A stretch of 64,000 nt of DNA. Source: UBA1672 sp965263215 (lineage in GTDB: Bacteria; Pseudomonadota; Alphaproteobacteria; Micavibrionales; Micavibrionaceae). The stretch covers positions 1,426,001 to 1,490,000 of the forward strand of contig OZ253663.1 in the NCBI GenBank assembly GCA_965263215.1, given 5' to 3'. The notes under the pieces are model-generated. The model searched no databases. It had not been told where the DNA came from and saw only the letters and a list, made by a program, of their open reading frames with translations. The position numbers and the translations under genes were made by a program. Below, piece by piece: positions 8,591 through 17,728 of this stretch. How positions within the stretch are numbered: the stretch's first letter is position 1; each line of letters opens with the position of its first letter.

Positions 8591-9058
8591 GTGCAGAAGA
8601 TACTTACTCTTAATTCGTTGAACGGTCATGAAGTAACAAGTGATAGAGCTGACAAAAATACATTAGCGAAGTTTCGTAATAAGCTTGATAGTGTATGCAT
8701 ACAGCATAAGATATTGCGGTTTTCAGAATTGATTGACTATAGTCACCTTTCTTTTGAAAGGGGAGAAATTCCTTATCCGGAAGGAATAAGTTCTAACGAT
8801 GAGTTTATGGCAGAGCATGGAAAATGGTTTGATGCAGGAAAAGTTTATAATCAGCTTAGTGACCTCAGAAATGAAGTGCAGCGCAAGCCAATGCGGTTTG
8901 GTTTTTTAAAAAATCACTATGATCAAGTTTTGCTAGAATTAGATGAGTGTATTAAATTTACTAAAATGGCTTCTAATGAAGCGTTACAAGTAAACTTTTC
9001 GGAGGTTATTGTCGGAGAGTGGGCTAGGCTCGGTAGGCCTCTCTTCGGTGGACTATGA
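8591..9058 (+). CDS. hypothetical protein
   Basis: A 155-residue protein starting with GTG at 8591, preceded by ATGGAGA as a ribosome-binding site. It has no signal peptide and no membrane segment. The sequence is mixed helical with a basic middle (RNEVQRKPMRFGFLKNHYDQ) and ends in a small hydrophobic, glycine-containing tail. No family was recognised. It stands alone between tRNA-Val and the convergent N-formylglutamate amidohydrolase gene. The intergenic stretch before it (8414-8590) shows no other gene. Confidence 0.6.
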   Translation: MQKILTLNSLNGHEVTSDRADKNTLAKFRNKLDSVCIQHKILRFSELIDYSHLSFERGEIPYPEGISSNDEFMAEHGKWFDAGKVYNQLSDLRNEVQRKPMRFGFLKNHYDQVLLELDECIKFTKMASNEALQVNFSEVIVGEWARLGRPLFGGL

Positions 9059-9073
9059 ATGTGTGCGCACTGT

Positions 9074-9850
9074 CTAAATAATAAGTTTCGGGTACATGAC
9101 CTTGAGACACTCATGGAGTAATCTGGCAAATTCCATCGCTTTTTCGTCCGTATCAATATGGTCATTCATGATTTCTAGCCCAAAGCCCGAAACGTGTTCA
9201 TAGGTCTTTAGTATCGTTCCATCGTTGACCTCAGAATCTGTGAGGTCATACGGGACGTTATAGCCAATGCTTAGTGCACCGCCGTTGATGTTTTTAAATA
9301 TTTTTCCGAATTCACGCGCTATTTTTTCTCCTTCTTTGTTCGTAAAGAAAAAACCAACATCATACTCGTCGCCTGCAATATGACTATGAAAGCTATGAAT
9401 GTCTATTAATGCCTCGGGTGGGGTTGTTTCAAGGCGTTGGCGTAAAGCCTTGTGATAAGGATCAAATATAGCTTGAAACCGTATCTCTTGTTCTTCAGTG
9501 CTCATGTTGATGTTCGCGGGAGGGGCGCTACCTCTGAGTTTAAAGGCTTTTTCATTGCGCGGACGATTAATATCAAGTGCGCGTCGATGATAGTTCGATA
9601 GTAGGGTATATACGCCTGTCAGACGCGCCAATTCTCTTGAAAGGTCTGCGATGCCTATATCGCCATAGGGGTATTTGTGGCAAATCTCTCGGAACGCATC
9701 CTTGCCCCAACCAAGTGTGCCAAGATTCTCTGGCGTTCGACCTCCCGCATGTGGCGCCGTAAATAGCAGCGGAGCCGTGCTATTGGGATTAAGGGCATCG
9801 TAAGATAAGGGTTCATCGGGGTTTAAAAGCGGAGGGAGGGGAACTGTCAT
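9074..9850 (-). CDS. N-formylglutamate amidohydrolase family protein
   Basis: The family hydrolyses N-formyl-glutamate (last step of one histidine-degradation route) or related N-acyl amino acids and uses a zinc ion. The 258 residues include the early TAPHAGGRTP segment, ALDINRPRNEKAF, and IDIHSFHSH, matching the conserved PHsGg, vDvNR and DxHSh patterns of PF05013. No hut genes are nearby, so a role in histidine breakdown is not supported by context; many alphaproteobacterial homologues are orphans. The gene converges on the 155-residue hypothetical gene. Confidence 0.85.
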   Translation of the reverse strand: MTVPLPPLLNPDEPLSYDALNPNSTAPLLFTAPHAGGRTPENLGTLGWGKDAFREICHKYPYGDIGIADLSRELARLTGVYTLLSNYHRRALDINRPRNEKAFKLRGSAPPANINMSTEEQEIRFQAIFDPYHKALRQRLETTPPEALIDIHSFHSHIAGDEYDVGFFFTNKEGEKIAREFGKIFKNINGGALSIGYNVPYDLTDSEVNDGTILKTYEHVSGFGLEIMNDHIDTDEKAMEFARLLHECLKVMYPKLII

Positions 9851-9988
9851 ACCTAATAGTAAAATAAAGCCACCCTTTTATGAAGCCACTATTTTTTAAC
9901 TTAATTATTTGAAGCTAAAGTGAAATTTTTTGCCAATCGCGCTAAGATGATGTTATTGTATAAAAAAATAATAATTATAAGGGTGAGC

Positions 9989-10279
9989 ATGTTAAAGAAG
10001 GTTGGCTCTCAATACGTTGTAGATGAAGAAAATGAGATCAGTTTTGAAGCAACTGGTCCGTATAGCTTTTTGTATAAAAACAAAGATTTAGAAGCAACGA
10101 TCTCATCAGAACCGTTAAAAGACGATAAGGGTAATTATAGTGTTTGCCTCTATCTATCTGATCTGGATGAGTGGGATAAACCTGAAAACCGTCCTGTCAA
10201 TGATGATGAGCGAGATACGATACATGATCATGCAACACAAGCATTACAGCTTCTTGGGATGAAGGTAGAGATAGAATGA
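9989..10279 (+). CDS. small hypothetical protein
   Basis: A 96-residue acidic protein. The start at ATG 9989 is chosen because AAGGGTGA precedes it; an in-frame upstream ATG at 9920 would add a lysine/isoleucine-rich leader without a ribosome-binding site. It overlaps the next gene by 4 bases (ATGA), so the two are translationally coupled. It has a beta-rich N-terminal half (GSQYVVDEENEISFEATG) and a C-terminal helix. Being immediately upstream of a protein resembling a toxin domain, it could be a partner or immunity-like protein; this is inference from position only. Confidence 0.65.
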   Translation: MLKKVGSQYVVDEENEISFEATGPYSFLYKNKDLEATISSEPLKDDKGNYSVCLYLSDLDEWDKPENRPVNDDERDTIHDHATQALQLLGMKVEIE

Positions 10280-10857
10280 CAGAATATACACGTGAATCAT
10301 TACAGGAAAAGTTCCTTGATATTGCCTTAATGGATACAAGTTCGCCAGTTGACGGAGCGGTATTTTTTTCCGGGCCAAAGGCAAAAAGAAAAGCCGGGAA
10401 AATGGTAAAGCAATCAGGTGGTGATATGAAAACGGTGATTGATACGCCTGCTTTGAAAGAATTTGTAAAGAACCAAAGTCATTACTTCGGTAAAAACTCT
10501 CTGTTATCTCTTGAGGAAGGTTATGCCGTTGGTGATTGGATTAGTGAACGTTTTGCAGAGAATGCAAAAGGTAATGTTCACATCTGTATCGACGGTGTTA
10601 AACCGCATGGCACGTTTAATCGAGCGGAAGTGCCGGCATTATTAGATAATCCTGACTTGGATAAATTTTATGTTTACGATTCTCAGCCTAGCGTCCGTGG
10701 TGTGCAGCCATTTGAGCAAATGGAGTTTAATCGTGAAGATTTCCAGACATACCTTGAGCGAAAATTGATCGGGCGTGTAGACAGGCGATTGGATCAGTCA
10801 TCCTTATCCCAAGCGGCGGATGCTCAAGCAAATGCAGACACCTTGACGGCATCTTAG
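10276..10857 (+). CDS. toxin-domain-like protein, paralogue 1
   Basis: A 193-residue soluble protein with no signal peptide. It has AVFFSG at residues 28-33, a central YFGKNSLLSLEE, and ERFAENAKGNV...FNRAEVPALLDNPDLDKFYVYD at about 91-135. From memory, polymorphic toxins of the NAD-glycohydrolase/ADP-ribosyl-cyclase-like group have a similar layout: a (F/W)SG start, a Thr-hydrophobic-Glu segment, then S-x-x-FA-x-x-A-x-G-V and ELPxLxxNPxV. Here the middle acidic residue is replaced (TVIDTPA). The assignment is inference. It overlaps a 96-residue gene upstream and has a divergent paralogue 106 bases downstream. Confidence 0.6.
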   Translation: MTEYTRESLQEKFLDIALMDTSSPVDGAVFFSGPKAKRKAGKMVKQSGGDMKTVIDTPALKEFVKNQSHYFGKNSLLSLEEGYAVGDWISERFAENAKGNVHICIDGVKPHGTFNRAEVPALLDNPDLDKFYVYDSQPSVRGVQPFEQMEFNREDFQTYLERKLIGRVDRRLDQSSLSQAADAQANADTLTAS

Positions 10858-10963
10858 TTGGAGCCTGCATTAATATTTACAAAACGAAGTTTTATTTTTT
10901 TGCAATTATTATGCAATACTAGTATGCGTAATAAATTCGTATACGCAAAAGAAGGAAAAGATA

Positions 10964-11521
10964 TTGACCGGCAACACAGTAATGCAGCAGGCTATTGAAA
11001 TAGCGATGAATGCGTCTGTTGATGTTGACGCGGATCGTGCTGTCTTTTTTTCCGGACAAAAAAACAGGCGTGAGGCAATGAGGTTCTGTAGAGAGCATCA
11101 GGATGAAGGCTTTTCAACGTTGTTAAATACGGATGCACACAGGGAATTAGCAGAAATTCCTATATTTGGAAAAAATTCGCCATTTTCCGTTGAAGAGGCC
11201 GTTGATTTAACTGCAATTGCAAGTGCTCGTTATGCACAAGGGGTTGAGGGAGAGGTTCAGGTCTTTTCGCATAAAGTTTCAGAAAGAAGTATTTTTTACA
11301 CAATAGAACTGCCTGCGCTGTTGTTGAATGAAAAAGTCGACTTTATAAACGGCGAAGACAAAATGACTTGGCTGAATCTTGTTCAACCGCCAATCTTGCC
11401 ACGCACTGATATCATAACACCTGAGTTTTTGCATTTTGACGTCAGTGATTTACGACACATGGGACATGGCGGGAGAGCGTCAAACGATGGCCCGGTTGAT
11501 ACCGGTCTTGATATTATGTAA
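10964..11521 (+). CDS. toxin-domain-like protein, paralogue 2
   Basis: A 185-residue paralogue of the preceding gene. Shared landmarks are AVFFSGQKNRREA (residues 26-38; compare AVFFSGPKAKRKA), STLLNTDAHREL, IFGKNSPFSVEEA, SARYAQGVEGEV and FYTIELPALLLNEKVDF. The start is TTG at 10964, with GAAGGAAAAG upstream; ATG at 10982 is an alternative. The 106-base gap before it contains a weak AAAAC-GAA-GTTTT hairpin with a T run, so it may have its own promoter. Function is unproven. The tandem duplicates share motifs but are strongly diverged elsewhere, suggesting an old duplication. Confidence 0.6.
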   Translation: MTGNTVMQQAIEIAMNASVDVDADRAVFFSGQKNRREAMRFCREHQDEGFSTLLNTDAHRELAEIPIFGKNSPFSVEEAVDLTAIASARYAQGVEGEVQVFSHKVSERSIFYTIELPALLLNEKVDFINGEDKMTWLNLVQPPILPRTDIITPEFLHFDVSDLRHMGHGGRASNDGPVDTGLDIM

Positions 11522-11681
11522 TGAACAAGATCGTTGCATGACTGGGGACGGCTAATCTCTTAATCTCTTTCAATTACCACCCAACTTTCCACAGATATTC
11601 TTAATTGTTTGGTTTGTAAGTTTAATTGTACTTGGCACACACCATTTTTCTTCTTAAATTCGAAGGGTAGGGAATCAATAC

Positions 11682-12710
11682 ATGAATCATGACTTTCGCC
11701 AATTAAAGGCTCTCGTAATAAATGGTTACAGGCCAACACAGACTATGCAGGTAACCTGTTTGAAGTTGTTGGGGTTTAAATCCGTTTCGGCGTCAACTGA
11801 CTCAACGAATGCTTATGCCAGCTTCAAAAAAGAAAACTTTGATGTTGTTATTGGTGAAGCGATAGATGGTCGAACAGATGGTGTCGGATTTGCAAAAAAA
11901 GCGCGCGAATCTATAGATTCTCCTAATGAAAAGGTGCCGGTTGTTTGTGTGGCGGGGCCACAAGCGGCACGCTTTAAAGATCAGGCTAAAGATATAGGGT
12001 TAATAGAGTTCTTGGCTGTACCGTATAGTATTGAAGATATTGCTAACCGCGTTGCTTTTGTTCTCAGACGTGATTTTTCTGATGGATATGTCAGTAAGAA
12101 GGCTAAACCTATTGCTGCTCCGGTGGCAGAGATAGAGCCGATAAAACCGACTGCGGAAGAAAAAAAATCCCACGATGTGTCTGCGTTGTTGTTAGATCAT
12201 TACATGAAACATCATGAAGTTGTTCTCAAAAAGCTGCATTTTGCGAAAGATGCGACCGATCTCTGTCTGAGCCAACTTAAAGAGACAGCAGACAAACTTA
12301 AGGCAGAAGATAAAAAGAACATTTCTTTGAAAGAAGAGTTTGAAAAAATGTGGTCTGAAATTCTTGAGCAATTTGTTGAGGGGGGTGTTTCAGAAGAGGA
12401 TCTCATAAAGATTGAGGGGGTTATTGAAACCATCCCGAGCGATATTAAGGCGCATTACGATAATTTGAGTAGTAAAGATCAGGAGTTTTTGGACCTCGTT
12501 GAGAGTATGAATGTATCCGCATACAAATCTGCTAAGGCTTTGGCCCATAAGGCGCAAAGCGAGCCAAATATTTTATCCGGTATGACCGCCGATGATTATA
12601 AGTCAGGTAACAAGGCGGCTTCTCCACAAGTGGAAGAGACACAAGATCAGCCTAAAGACACTGGTGATACAGTTAAGCAAACGGCTGATTGGCGATTTAT
12701 TAAGAGATAA
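11682..12710 (+). CDS. degenerate response-regulator receiver protein
   Basis: A 342-residue protein. Residues about 8-130 follow the receiver fold: ALVINGYRP for beta-1, FDVVIGEA for beta-3, VPVVCVAG for beta-4 and IEFLAVPYS for beta-5. Every canonical phosphorylation residue is missing: the acidic pair after beta-1, the phospho-acceptor Asp (Glu59 here), the Thr/Ser after beta-4 (Ala91) and the Lys before Pro (Val113). It is therefore a pseudo-receiver. The rest is helical and charged (about 150-300) with an acidic C-terminal tail and no DNA-binding domain. It precedes the PAS histidine kinase on the same strand, 130 bases away, and may be a protein-interaction partner in that pathway. Confidence 0.75.
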   Translation: MNHDFRQLKALVINGYRPTQTMQVTCLKLLGFKSVSASTDSTNAYASFKKENFDVVIGEAIDGRTDGVGFAKKARESIDSPNEKVPVVCVAGPQAARFKDQAKDIGLIEFLAVPYSIEDIANRVAFVLRRDFSDGYVSKKAKPIAAPVAEIEPIKPTAEEKKSHDVSALLLDHYMKHHEVVLKKLHFAKDATDLCLSQLKETADKLKAEDKKNISLKEEFEKMWSEILEQFVEGGVSEEDLIKIEGVIETIPSDIKAHYDNLSSKDQEFLDLVESMNVSAYKSAKALAHKAQSEPNILSGMTADDYKSGNKAASPQVEETQDQPKDTGDTVKQTADWRFIKR

Positions 12711-12840
12711 TCGTAGTTCTACACAGGCTACATGATCGATTTTACACCCAATCATTATGGGCTTAAAACCAATCTTTAAACTCTTTATTAATTGTTATCC
12801 TGTAATAATGGGGCAAATTAACCCTTGAGGCGTTTTTGCT

Positions 12841-14334
12841 TTGTCTATTTTACTAAAACAACACATGAATAAGCATCCAAATGACATAGATTTTTTGTTG
12901 CGCGCTCAGGAGTTGTCAGGTGTCGGATATTGGCATGTTGACCTACTTGATAATAATAAGCTGTATTGGTCAGAAAACGTGTTTAGAATACATGGGATTG
13001 AGCCTTCAGACCAGATGCCGACAGTTGAGCAGGCGATTGCATATTACCATCCGGATGACCGTTTAACTGTGCAAGAGAATGTTCGGGCCGCAACTCTGAA
13101 TGGTTCTAATTTTGAATTCGATTTACGTATCGTTCAGCATAGTGGAGATATTCGTTATGTGTCTTCCGTTGGTGAGTGCCTAAAAGATGAACAGGGGCAA
13201 GTGATTGCGTTGTTTGGGGTGCTAAAAGATATAACTGAGTTCAAGGAAAAAGAGTTGGATATGGCACGCGAAAGTCAGTTTAACGAAGTTATTTTGAATA
13301 ATATCCCTGATGTGGTTTTTGTAAAAGACGAAGAATCAAGGATCGAGCGTGGTAATGATGCATTTATGTCTTTCTATCCTCCCGAAAAACAAGACCGCAT
13401 TATTGGTTACACCACGGTAGAGGAATACCCGGAAGATCAAGCAAAGGATTTTCTTGAGCAAGATCGTATCGCACTAGAACAGGGTGAATCGGAAATTGTT
13501 GAAAAAGTTGATTTTCCTGACGGAAGATCACGCATCTTGTTTACAAAAAAAGTCGGCTTTACAGACCCTTCCGGTGATCGACATTTATTGGGTGTAAGTC
13601 GCGATATAACTGAGATGAAAAGAATAGAAGAAGAGTTGATCCAATCTAATCTTGAATTAGAAAAATTTGCATTTTTGGCGTCCCATGATTTGCAGGAACC
13701 TCTGCGGATGGTTTCGGAGTTCACGAAGCTTTTAAAAGAAGAGCATGGTTCATCTTTGCCGGATGGTGATGCACAAAAATATATGGAATTTATCGTTAAT
13801 GGCGCCGAACGCATGCAGAATTTGATAAGAGATATCCTTGATTACTCTCGCGCCGGTGATAAGTATGAAAAATTCGAGCGGTTTGATGCTAACGATCAAG
13901 TACGAGATGCACTAACAAATCTGGATTTTGTTATTAGTGAAACGAAGGCTGATGTCAATGTAGAGGCGTTGCCGTCTGTTTACGCACATCCCTTTGGTTT
14001 TATGCGCGTTATACAAAATTTAATCGGAAATGCACTTAAATATCGTCATCCTGATCAGTCACCTGAAATTAGTGTGCAATGTAAAGAAGAGCAGGATGAA
14101 TGGGTGTTCAGTGTTCAAGATAACGGTATTGGCATTAAGCCTGAAGATTGTGAAAATATTTTTACAATTTTTAAGCGTCTACACCATAAATCTGAGTATT
14201 CGGGGACGGGCGTAGGGCTTGCGATATGTAAAAAAATTGTAGAAAGTTTTTCCGGTCGATTATGGGTTGAATCTGATCTGGGGCAGGGGGCTACATTCTA
14301 CTTTACTGTGCCCAAGTATAATAATACTAATTAA
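12841..14334 (+). CDS. PAS-PAS sensor histidine kinase
   Basis: A cytoplasmic sensor kinase of 497 residues with no membrane segment. PAS domain 1 covers about 20-135 (PAS_3 type, ending GVLKDITEFKEKE) and PAS domain 2 about 147-262 (ending GVSRDITEMKRIEEE). The HisKA domain has phospho-acceptor His282 in SHDLQEPLRM. The HATPase_c domain has the N box QNLIGNALKY, the G1 box DNGIGIK and the G2 box GTGVGLAICKK. Dimerisation sequence and PAS_3 composition resemble blue-light or energy-sensing kinases, but no LOV cysteine motif (GxNCRFLQ) is present. The start is TTG at 12841; ATG at 12865 is an alternative. Its 3' end overlaps that of glnD by 8 bases. Confidence 0.93.
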   Translation: MSILLKQHMNKHPNDIDFLLRAQELSGVGYWHVDLLDNNKLYWSENVFRIHGIEPSDQMPTVEQAIAYYHPDDRLTVQENVRAATLNGSNFEFDLRIVQHSGDIRYVSSVGECLKDEQGQVIALFGVLKDITEFKEKELDMARESQFNEVILNNIPDVVFVKDEESRIERGNDAFMSFYPPEKQDRIIGYTTVEEYPEDQAKDFLEQDRIALEQGESEIVEKVDFPDGRSRILFTKKVGFTDPSGDRHLLGVSRDITEMKRIEEELIQSNLELEKFAFLASHDLQEPLRMVSEFTKLLKEEHGSSLPDGDAQKYMEFIVNGAERMQNLIRDILDYSRAGDKYEKFERFDANDQVRDALTNLDFVISETKADVNVEALPSVYAHPFGFMRVIQNLIGNALKYRHPDQSPEISVQCKEEQDEWVFSVQDNGIGIKPEDCENIFTIFKRLHHKSEYSGTGVGLAICKKIVESFSGRLWVESDLGQGATFYFTVPKYNNTN

Positions 14335-16846
14335 GTTCTAAAGTTTCTTCTAAAGTATCTTCTTCTTCACTAATTTGTTCCATGATGGCATCGAAAAGAT
14401 CTTGTTGATCGTTTGCTGATATTTGTCCACCATCAGCCATATGAACCCTGAAAACATTTACTGCTTTATGGCCTTGTGTTGTGATAGACGCATGTTCCAG
14501 ACGGATGTCCATGTCATTGAACACTGTACTGATACTATGGAGTAGGTGAGGCCGGTCACGCGCGGTTATTTTTACAATTGTATTGTTATCGGAAAGAGCA
14601 TTTGAAAACTCAATGTCCGGCTCTACTGAAAAAACCAGGTTTTGCGGATTGCGCGCTGTATCTTGTTTTGCTGAAATTGGTTCAAGTTCGATGCGCTCGT
14701 CTTTTTGTGTGGCCTCGGTTAATGCCTTATGTAAGGCGTCTCGTTGGCGGTCACTATGCATGCCGCGTGCTGCTCCTGTTTGAATGACAAATGTGTTTGC
14801 CACACGGCCACTGTCATCAGGAATTGTACTAACGCGTGCATTTAAGACGCTGGATGAATAGGTTTCCAGTGTTGCCATGATGTTTTCAATCAGATACGGC
14901 TTATCTTCCGTGATAACGGTTAATATATCGGCCTTTACAGAGTCGTTTGGCACGATGCTGATGTATGGTGCGCCATCTTCGTAATCATCCGGTAATTGAA
15001 ATGATTTACGATTATATTGTCCGCTCAAACCATTCATCACTTGATGTGATTTCTCATACACTGATTCTGCTCTAAATGCCGCATGAGGAGAAAGACGCCC
15101 GGGGCCTAGTGCGAGTGTATCGGCCATTGTCATCACCCTAAGAAGGTTCAGGTGTTTAACATCAGGAATGTTAGATACAAAATTATGAATAGTTTCAGGG
15201 TCTTCTATGTCTTGATAACGGGCGGTATGTTTGAACAACAAATGGTTCTCTGCAAGCCATTTTGCCTGTTCTAAGGCTTCACCTTCAAGGCCTAGGCGTG
15301 CACCTACGCGCTCTACGAGATCTCGGTTATAAGATTTCATATTATCAGCGTTATCGCCCTTATGTACGTCATGTAAAAGAAGGGCGACAGCAATTACTTC
15401 TCGATCTTCTTTTGTTAAGTCTTGTGCCAAACGACTGGCCACAGGCGAAAGATCAACATGCTCTTGACGTGCCAATGCCGTGATGTTTCCTATGCCCACG
15501 ATGGTATGATCATCAACGGTATAAGCGTGGTGAGGATCAAATTGAATAAGGGCTTGGGTTTTTTCAAATTCAGGAATAAATTTTGGTAAAACACCCAGCG
15601 TGTTCATTCTGCGTAAGGTACGTTCGGCATTCTCATGCGAGAGGATGTCAAGCATAACGCGGTTGGCTTGCGGATCTTGAATAAATTCATCTGTGATCAT
15701 GTCCAAATTTTTTCGAATTTTCTGCATCGTAATGTGGTGCAGTGAATTACCTGTTTCGACATGCTCTTTGAATGCTTCTAAAATTTGCATCGGATCACTT
15801 AAATCTTTTGATCTAAGTTGAATTTGTTCATCAGTGGATGATCCGGGCGGTTTAATACCAATTTGATCTGCAACATCTGAACACACCATTTTAGCATAGT
15901 GTGAAATCTCTCTGGTTGCGCTGAAATAGTCACGCATGAATGGCTTTACATCATCGTATCCCATGCGCTTGGCGAGCTCTGGCTGTATGTGGGAGTAGAG
16001 CGTATCATCTTCCTTCCCTGCAATGTCATGTGTATGACAGCGTATTGCTAAAAGAAAATCATAAGCTTCTTTAGCCGCGTTATTGTCTTCTTCGGTTACA
16101 ATACCGCGTCCAACCAAATCACATCCGCCAATGCCGCATTGTTCTTCTGAAACCCAGTGCGCCGTTTGGTATCCTCTTAATCCACCGTAACCATTTTTTA
16201 CATTAGGCTCTATGACGGTAAAGCGCCCCATAGACGTAACGCCGCGCTCTGCTGTTGCGTGTTCTTCTTTGTCATGACGGCTTAGCCGTTCGTCATATTC
16301 ATCGAACTTTGATTGCATGAAGGCTTTTCGCGTTTCGTCATCAATTTGCGTGAAACGTTCGGCCAATTTTTCATAGAGTTCATCGCTACCCCAGCCCTTA
16401 CGACGGTCAATCAGTTGTGTCCATGTTTCCTGATCTGCTGCAATATCTTCTGCGCAATGTTCGGGGGTTCTTAAAACGACAGAGGATATATCAAATCCGG
16501 CATCCATAAGGCCATAATAAAACCCCTGAAATGCTCCTGCGAATTTATCTTGATCCTCAGGGATTTTTTTGCCATCAAAAAGTTGATCTTCAACGAGTAA
16601 AAAAACATCCAGATCAGAGTAGGGGCAAACTTCTTCACGGCCATTCGCGCCAGTGTAGATCATTGCAAGTTGGTCTTGAAAATCGCCAAGGTGTTCTTGT
16701 GCGAGTGCTTCAACATTATTATGTACGTTATCACCGAGGCGTTTGATTAACTCTGGCGCATCAATATTGCCCGTGCGAAAAGCTTCCAAAGTCTCTGCTC
16801 TGAATTCTTTCATCTGTTTTTTAATTTCTATGGGATTGATACTCAT
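14327..16846 (-). CDS. glnD: PII uridylyltransferase/uridylyl-removing enzyme
   Basis: Senses glutamine and adds or removes UMP on PII proteins, thereby steering GlnA adenylylation and NtrC. At 839 residues it is slightly shorter than many GlnD proteins. The nucleotidyltransferase motif is GANGREEVCPYSDLDVFLL (around residues 68-86). The HD hydrolase domain includes LLLHDVHKGD. Two ACT domains lie at the C-terminus (about 660-735 and 770-835). It has the full GlnD architecture. It is divergent from the ADP-ribosyltransferase-like gene and convergent with the PAS kinase, overlapping its tail by 8 bases. Confidence 0.96.
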   Translation of the reverse strand: MSINPIEIKKQMKEFRAETLEAFRTGNIDAPELIKRLGDNVHNNVEALAQEHLGDFQDQLAMIYTGANGREEVCPYSDLDVFLLVEDQLFDGKKIPEDQDKFAGAFQGFYYGLMDAGFDISSVVLRTPEHCAEDIAADQETWTQLIDRRKGWGSDELYEKLAERFTQIDDETRKAFMQSKFDEYDERLSRHDKEEHATAERGVTSMGRFTVIEPNVKNGYGGLRGYQTAHWVSEEQCGIGGCDLVGRGIVTEEDNNAAKEAYDFLLAIRCHTHDIAGKEDDTLYSHIQPELAKRMGYDDVKPFMRDYFSATREISHYAKMVCSDVADQIGIKPPGSSTDEQIQLRSKDLSDPMQILEAFKEHVETGNSLHHITMQKIRKNLDMITDEFIQDPQANRVMLDILSHENAERTLRRMNTLGVLPKFIPEFEKTQALIQFDPHHAYTVDDHTIVGIGNITALARQEHVDLSPVASRLAQDLTKEDREVIAVALLLHDVHKGDNADNMKSYNRDLVERVGARLGLEGEALEQAKWLAENHLLFKHTARYQDIEDPETIHNFVSNIPDVKHLNLLRVMTMADTLALGPGRLSPHAAFRAESVYEKSHQVMNGLSGQYNRKSFQLPDDYEDGAPYISIVPNDSVKADILTVITEDKPYLIENIMATLETYSSSVLNARVSTIPDDSGRVANTFVIQTGAARGMHSDRQRDALHKALTEATQKDERIELEPISAKQDTARNPQNLVFSVEPDIEFSNALSDNNTIVKITARDRPHLLHSISTVFNDMDIRLEHASITTQGHKAVNVFRVHMADGGQISANDQQDLFDAIMEQISEEEDTLEETLELN

Positions 16847-17002
16847 AGCCCGCCCTTTTTATTATATTTTTATAGTTTTAAGGCGCTGAAAGCAAGTTTC
16901 ATACTTTTATACGTGATGGCTTTTTCTGTGACGTTTTGATTAAGGTTATATATGGTATGGTAAATGATTGTTTTTTAAATAGAATATTTGGTATATTGCC
17001 CT

Positions 17003-17698
17003 ATGAATAAATTAGTAGAAACATTACGAGAGCTTTTCTTTCGAACAACACCGGCCGATGAAGTGCAGGCACCTGAGGAGGGCAGTGATTGGCGAGCAGA
17101 ATCTCTTAAAAGTGAGCAGAGATATATTGATACCATGCTGGGGAGGATTGAAGAATATTCTCAGGAAAATGCAGGTGATATTGATGTGCCGAATTCACTA
17201 TATCATGCGAGCTTAAAAAAGGGGCTGACGCGTCTTGATCCGACGTTAGGACAGGGGCTTGGTGTGTGGTTTCAGGAAGACCTGATTGAATCTTCACATT
17301 TTGCCGTATCCAGAAGTCATGACCCTATGACATCTGAGCCATATCCTGATGCCGATCCTTCAATTTATGAAGTTCATCTTGATGTAGAAAAGTTTGCTGT
17401 TTTTCCGAATGAAATATCTTTGTACGGATTGTCTATTCCGCAAGACGGTGATGAAAATGACAATGACCTTAATTTTCCACCCGGAAAATTTAGTGACCTG
17501 CATGAAGTACGCAAGGTTTTAGAGGGGGCTGGCTATGATGGGATATACTTACAGGCAGAAGATACTTTTTCTGCGATTAAACCTGAAGCCATTAAGATTG
17601 TTCGTGAACATGATCCTGTTCCAATTTTTAATGAGCATGTAAGGCCAAAACTTTCAAATAGATTTGGAGAAGATCCGTTTCCGTTTGTTCCAGAGTAG
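17003..17698 (+). CDS. ADP-ribosyltransferase-like protein
   Basis: A 231-residue soluble protein. The start is ATG 17003; a TTG at 16988 is also possible, and neither has a clear ribosome-binding site. The middle and end follow the layout of small ART-fold proteins of the polyvalent/phage type (ART-PolyVal-like): YHAS at about 67-70, GLGVWFQED at about 85-93, a strand IYEVHLDVEKF, and LEGAGYDGIYLQAEDTFSAI near the C-terminus followed by IKIV. In family members the YHxS and GxFF segments contact NAD and the late strand holds the acidic residue. This is motif-level recognition only. It stands alone and is divergent from glnD. Confidence 0.55.
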   Translation: MNKLVETLRELFFRTTPADEVQAPEEGSDWRAESLKSEQRYIDTMLGRIEEYSQENAGDIDVPNSLYHASLKKGLTRLDPTLGQGLGVWFQEDLIESSHFAVSRSHDPMTSEPYPDADPSIYEVHLDVEKFAVFPNEISLYGLSIPQDGDENDNDLNFPPGKFSDLHEVRKVLEGAGYDGIYLQAEDTFSAIKPEAIKIVREHDPVPIFNEHVRPKLSNRFGEDPFPFVPE

Positions 17699-17728
17699 CG
17701 ATGAAAAAAGGTACAAGGTAAGAGGAGC

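Noticed and set aside
2451..10937. Shared 14-mer ATGCGTAATAAATT upstream of glnA (2451) and upstream of toxin-like paralogue 2 (10924)
   Set aside because: Only two copies, AT-rich, not at comparable distances from starts; chance cannot be excluded and no known operator matches.
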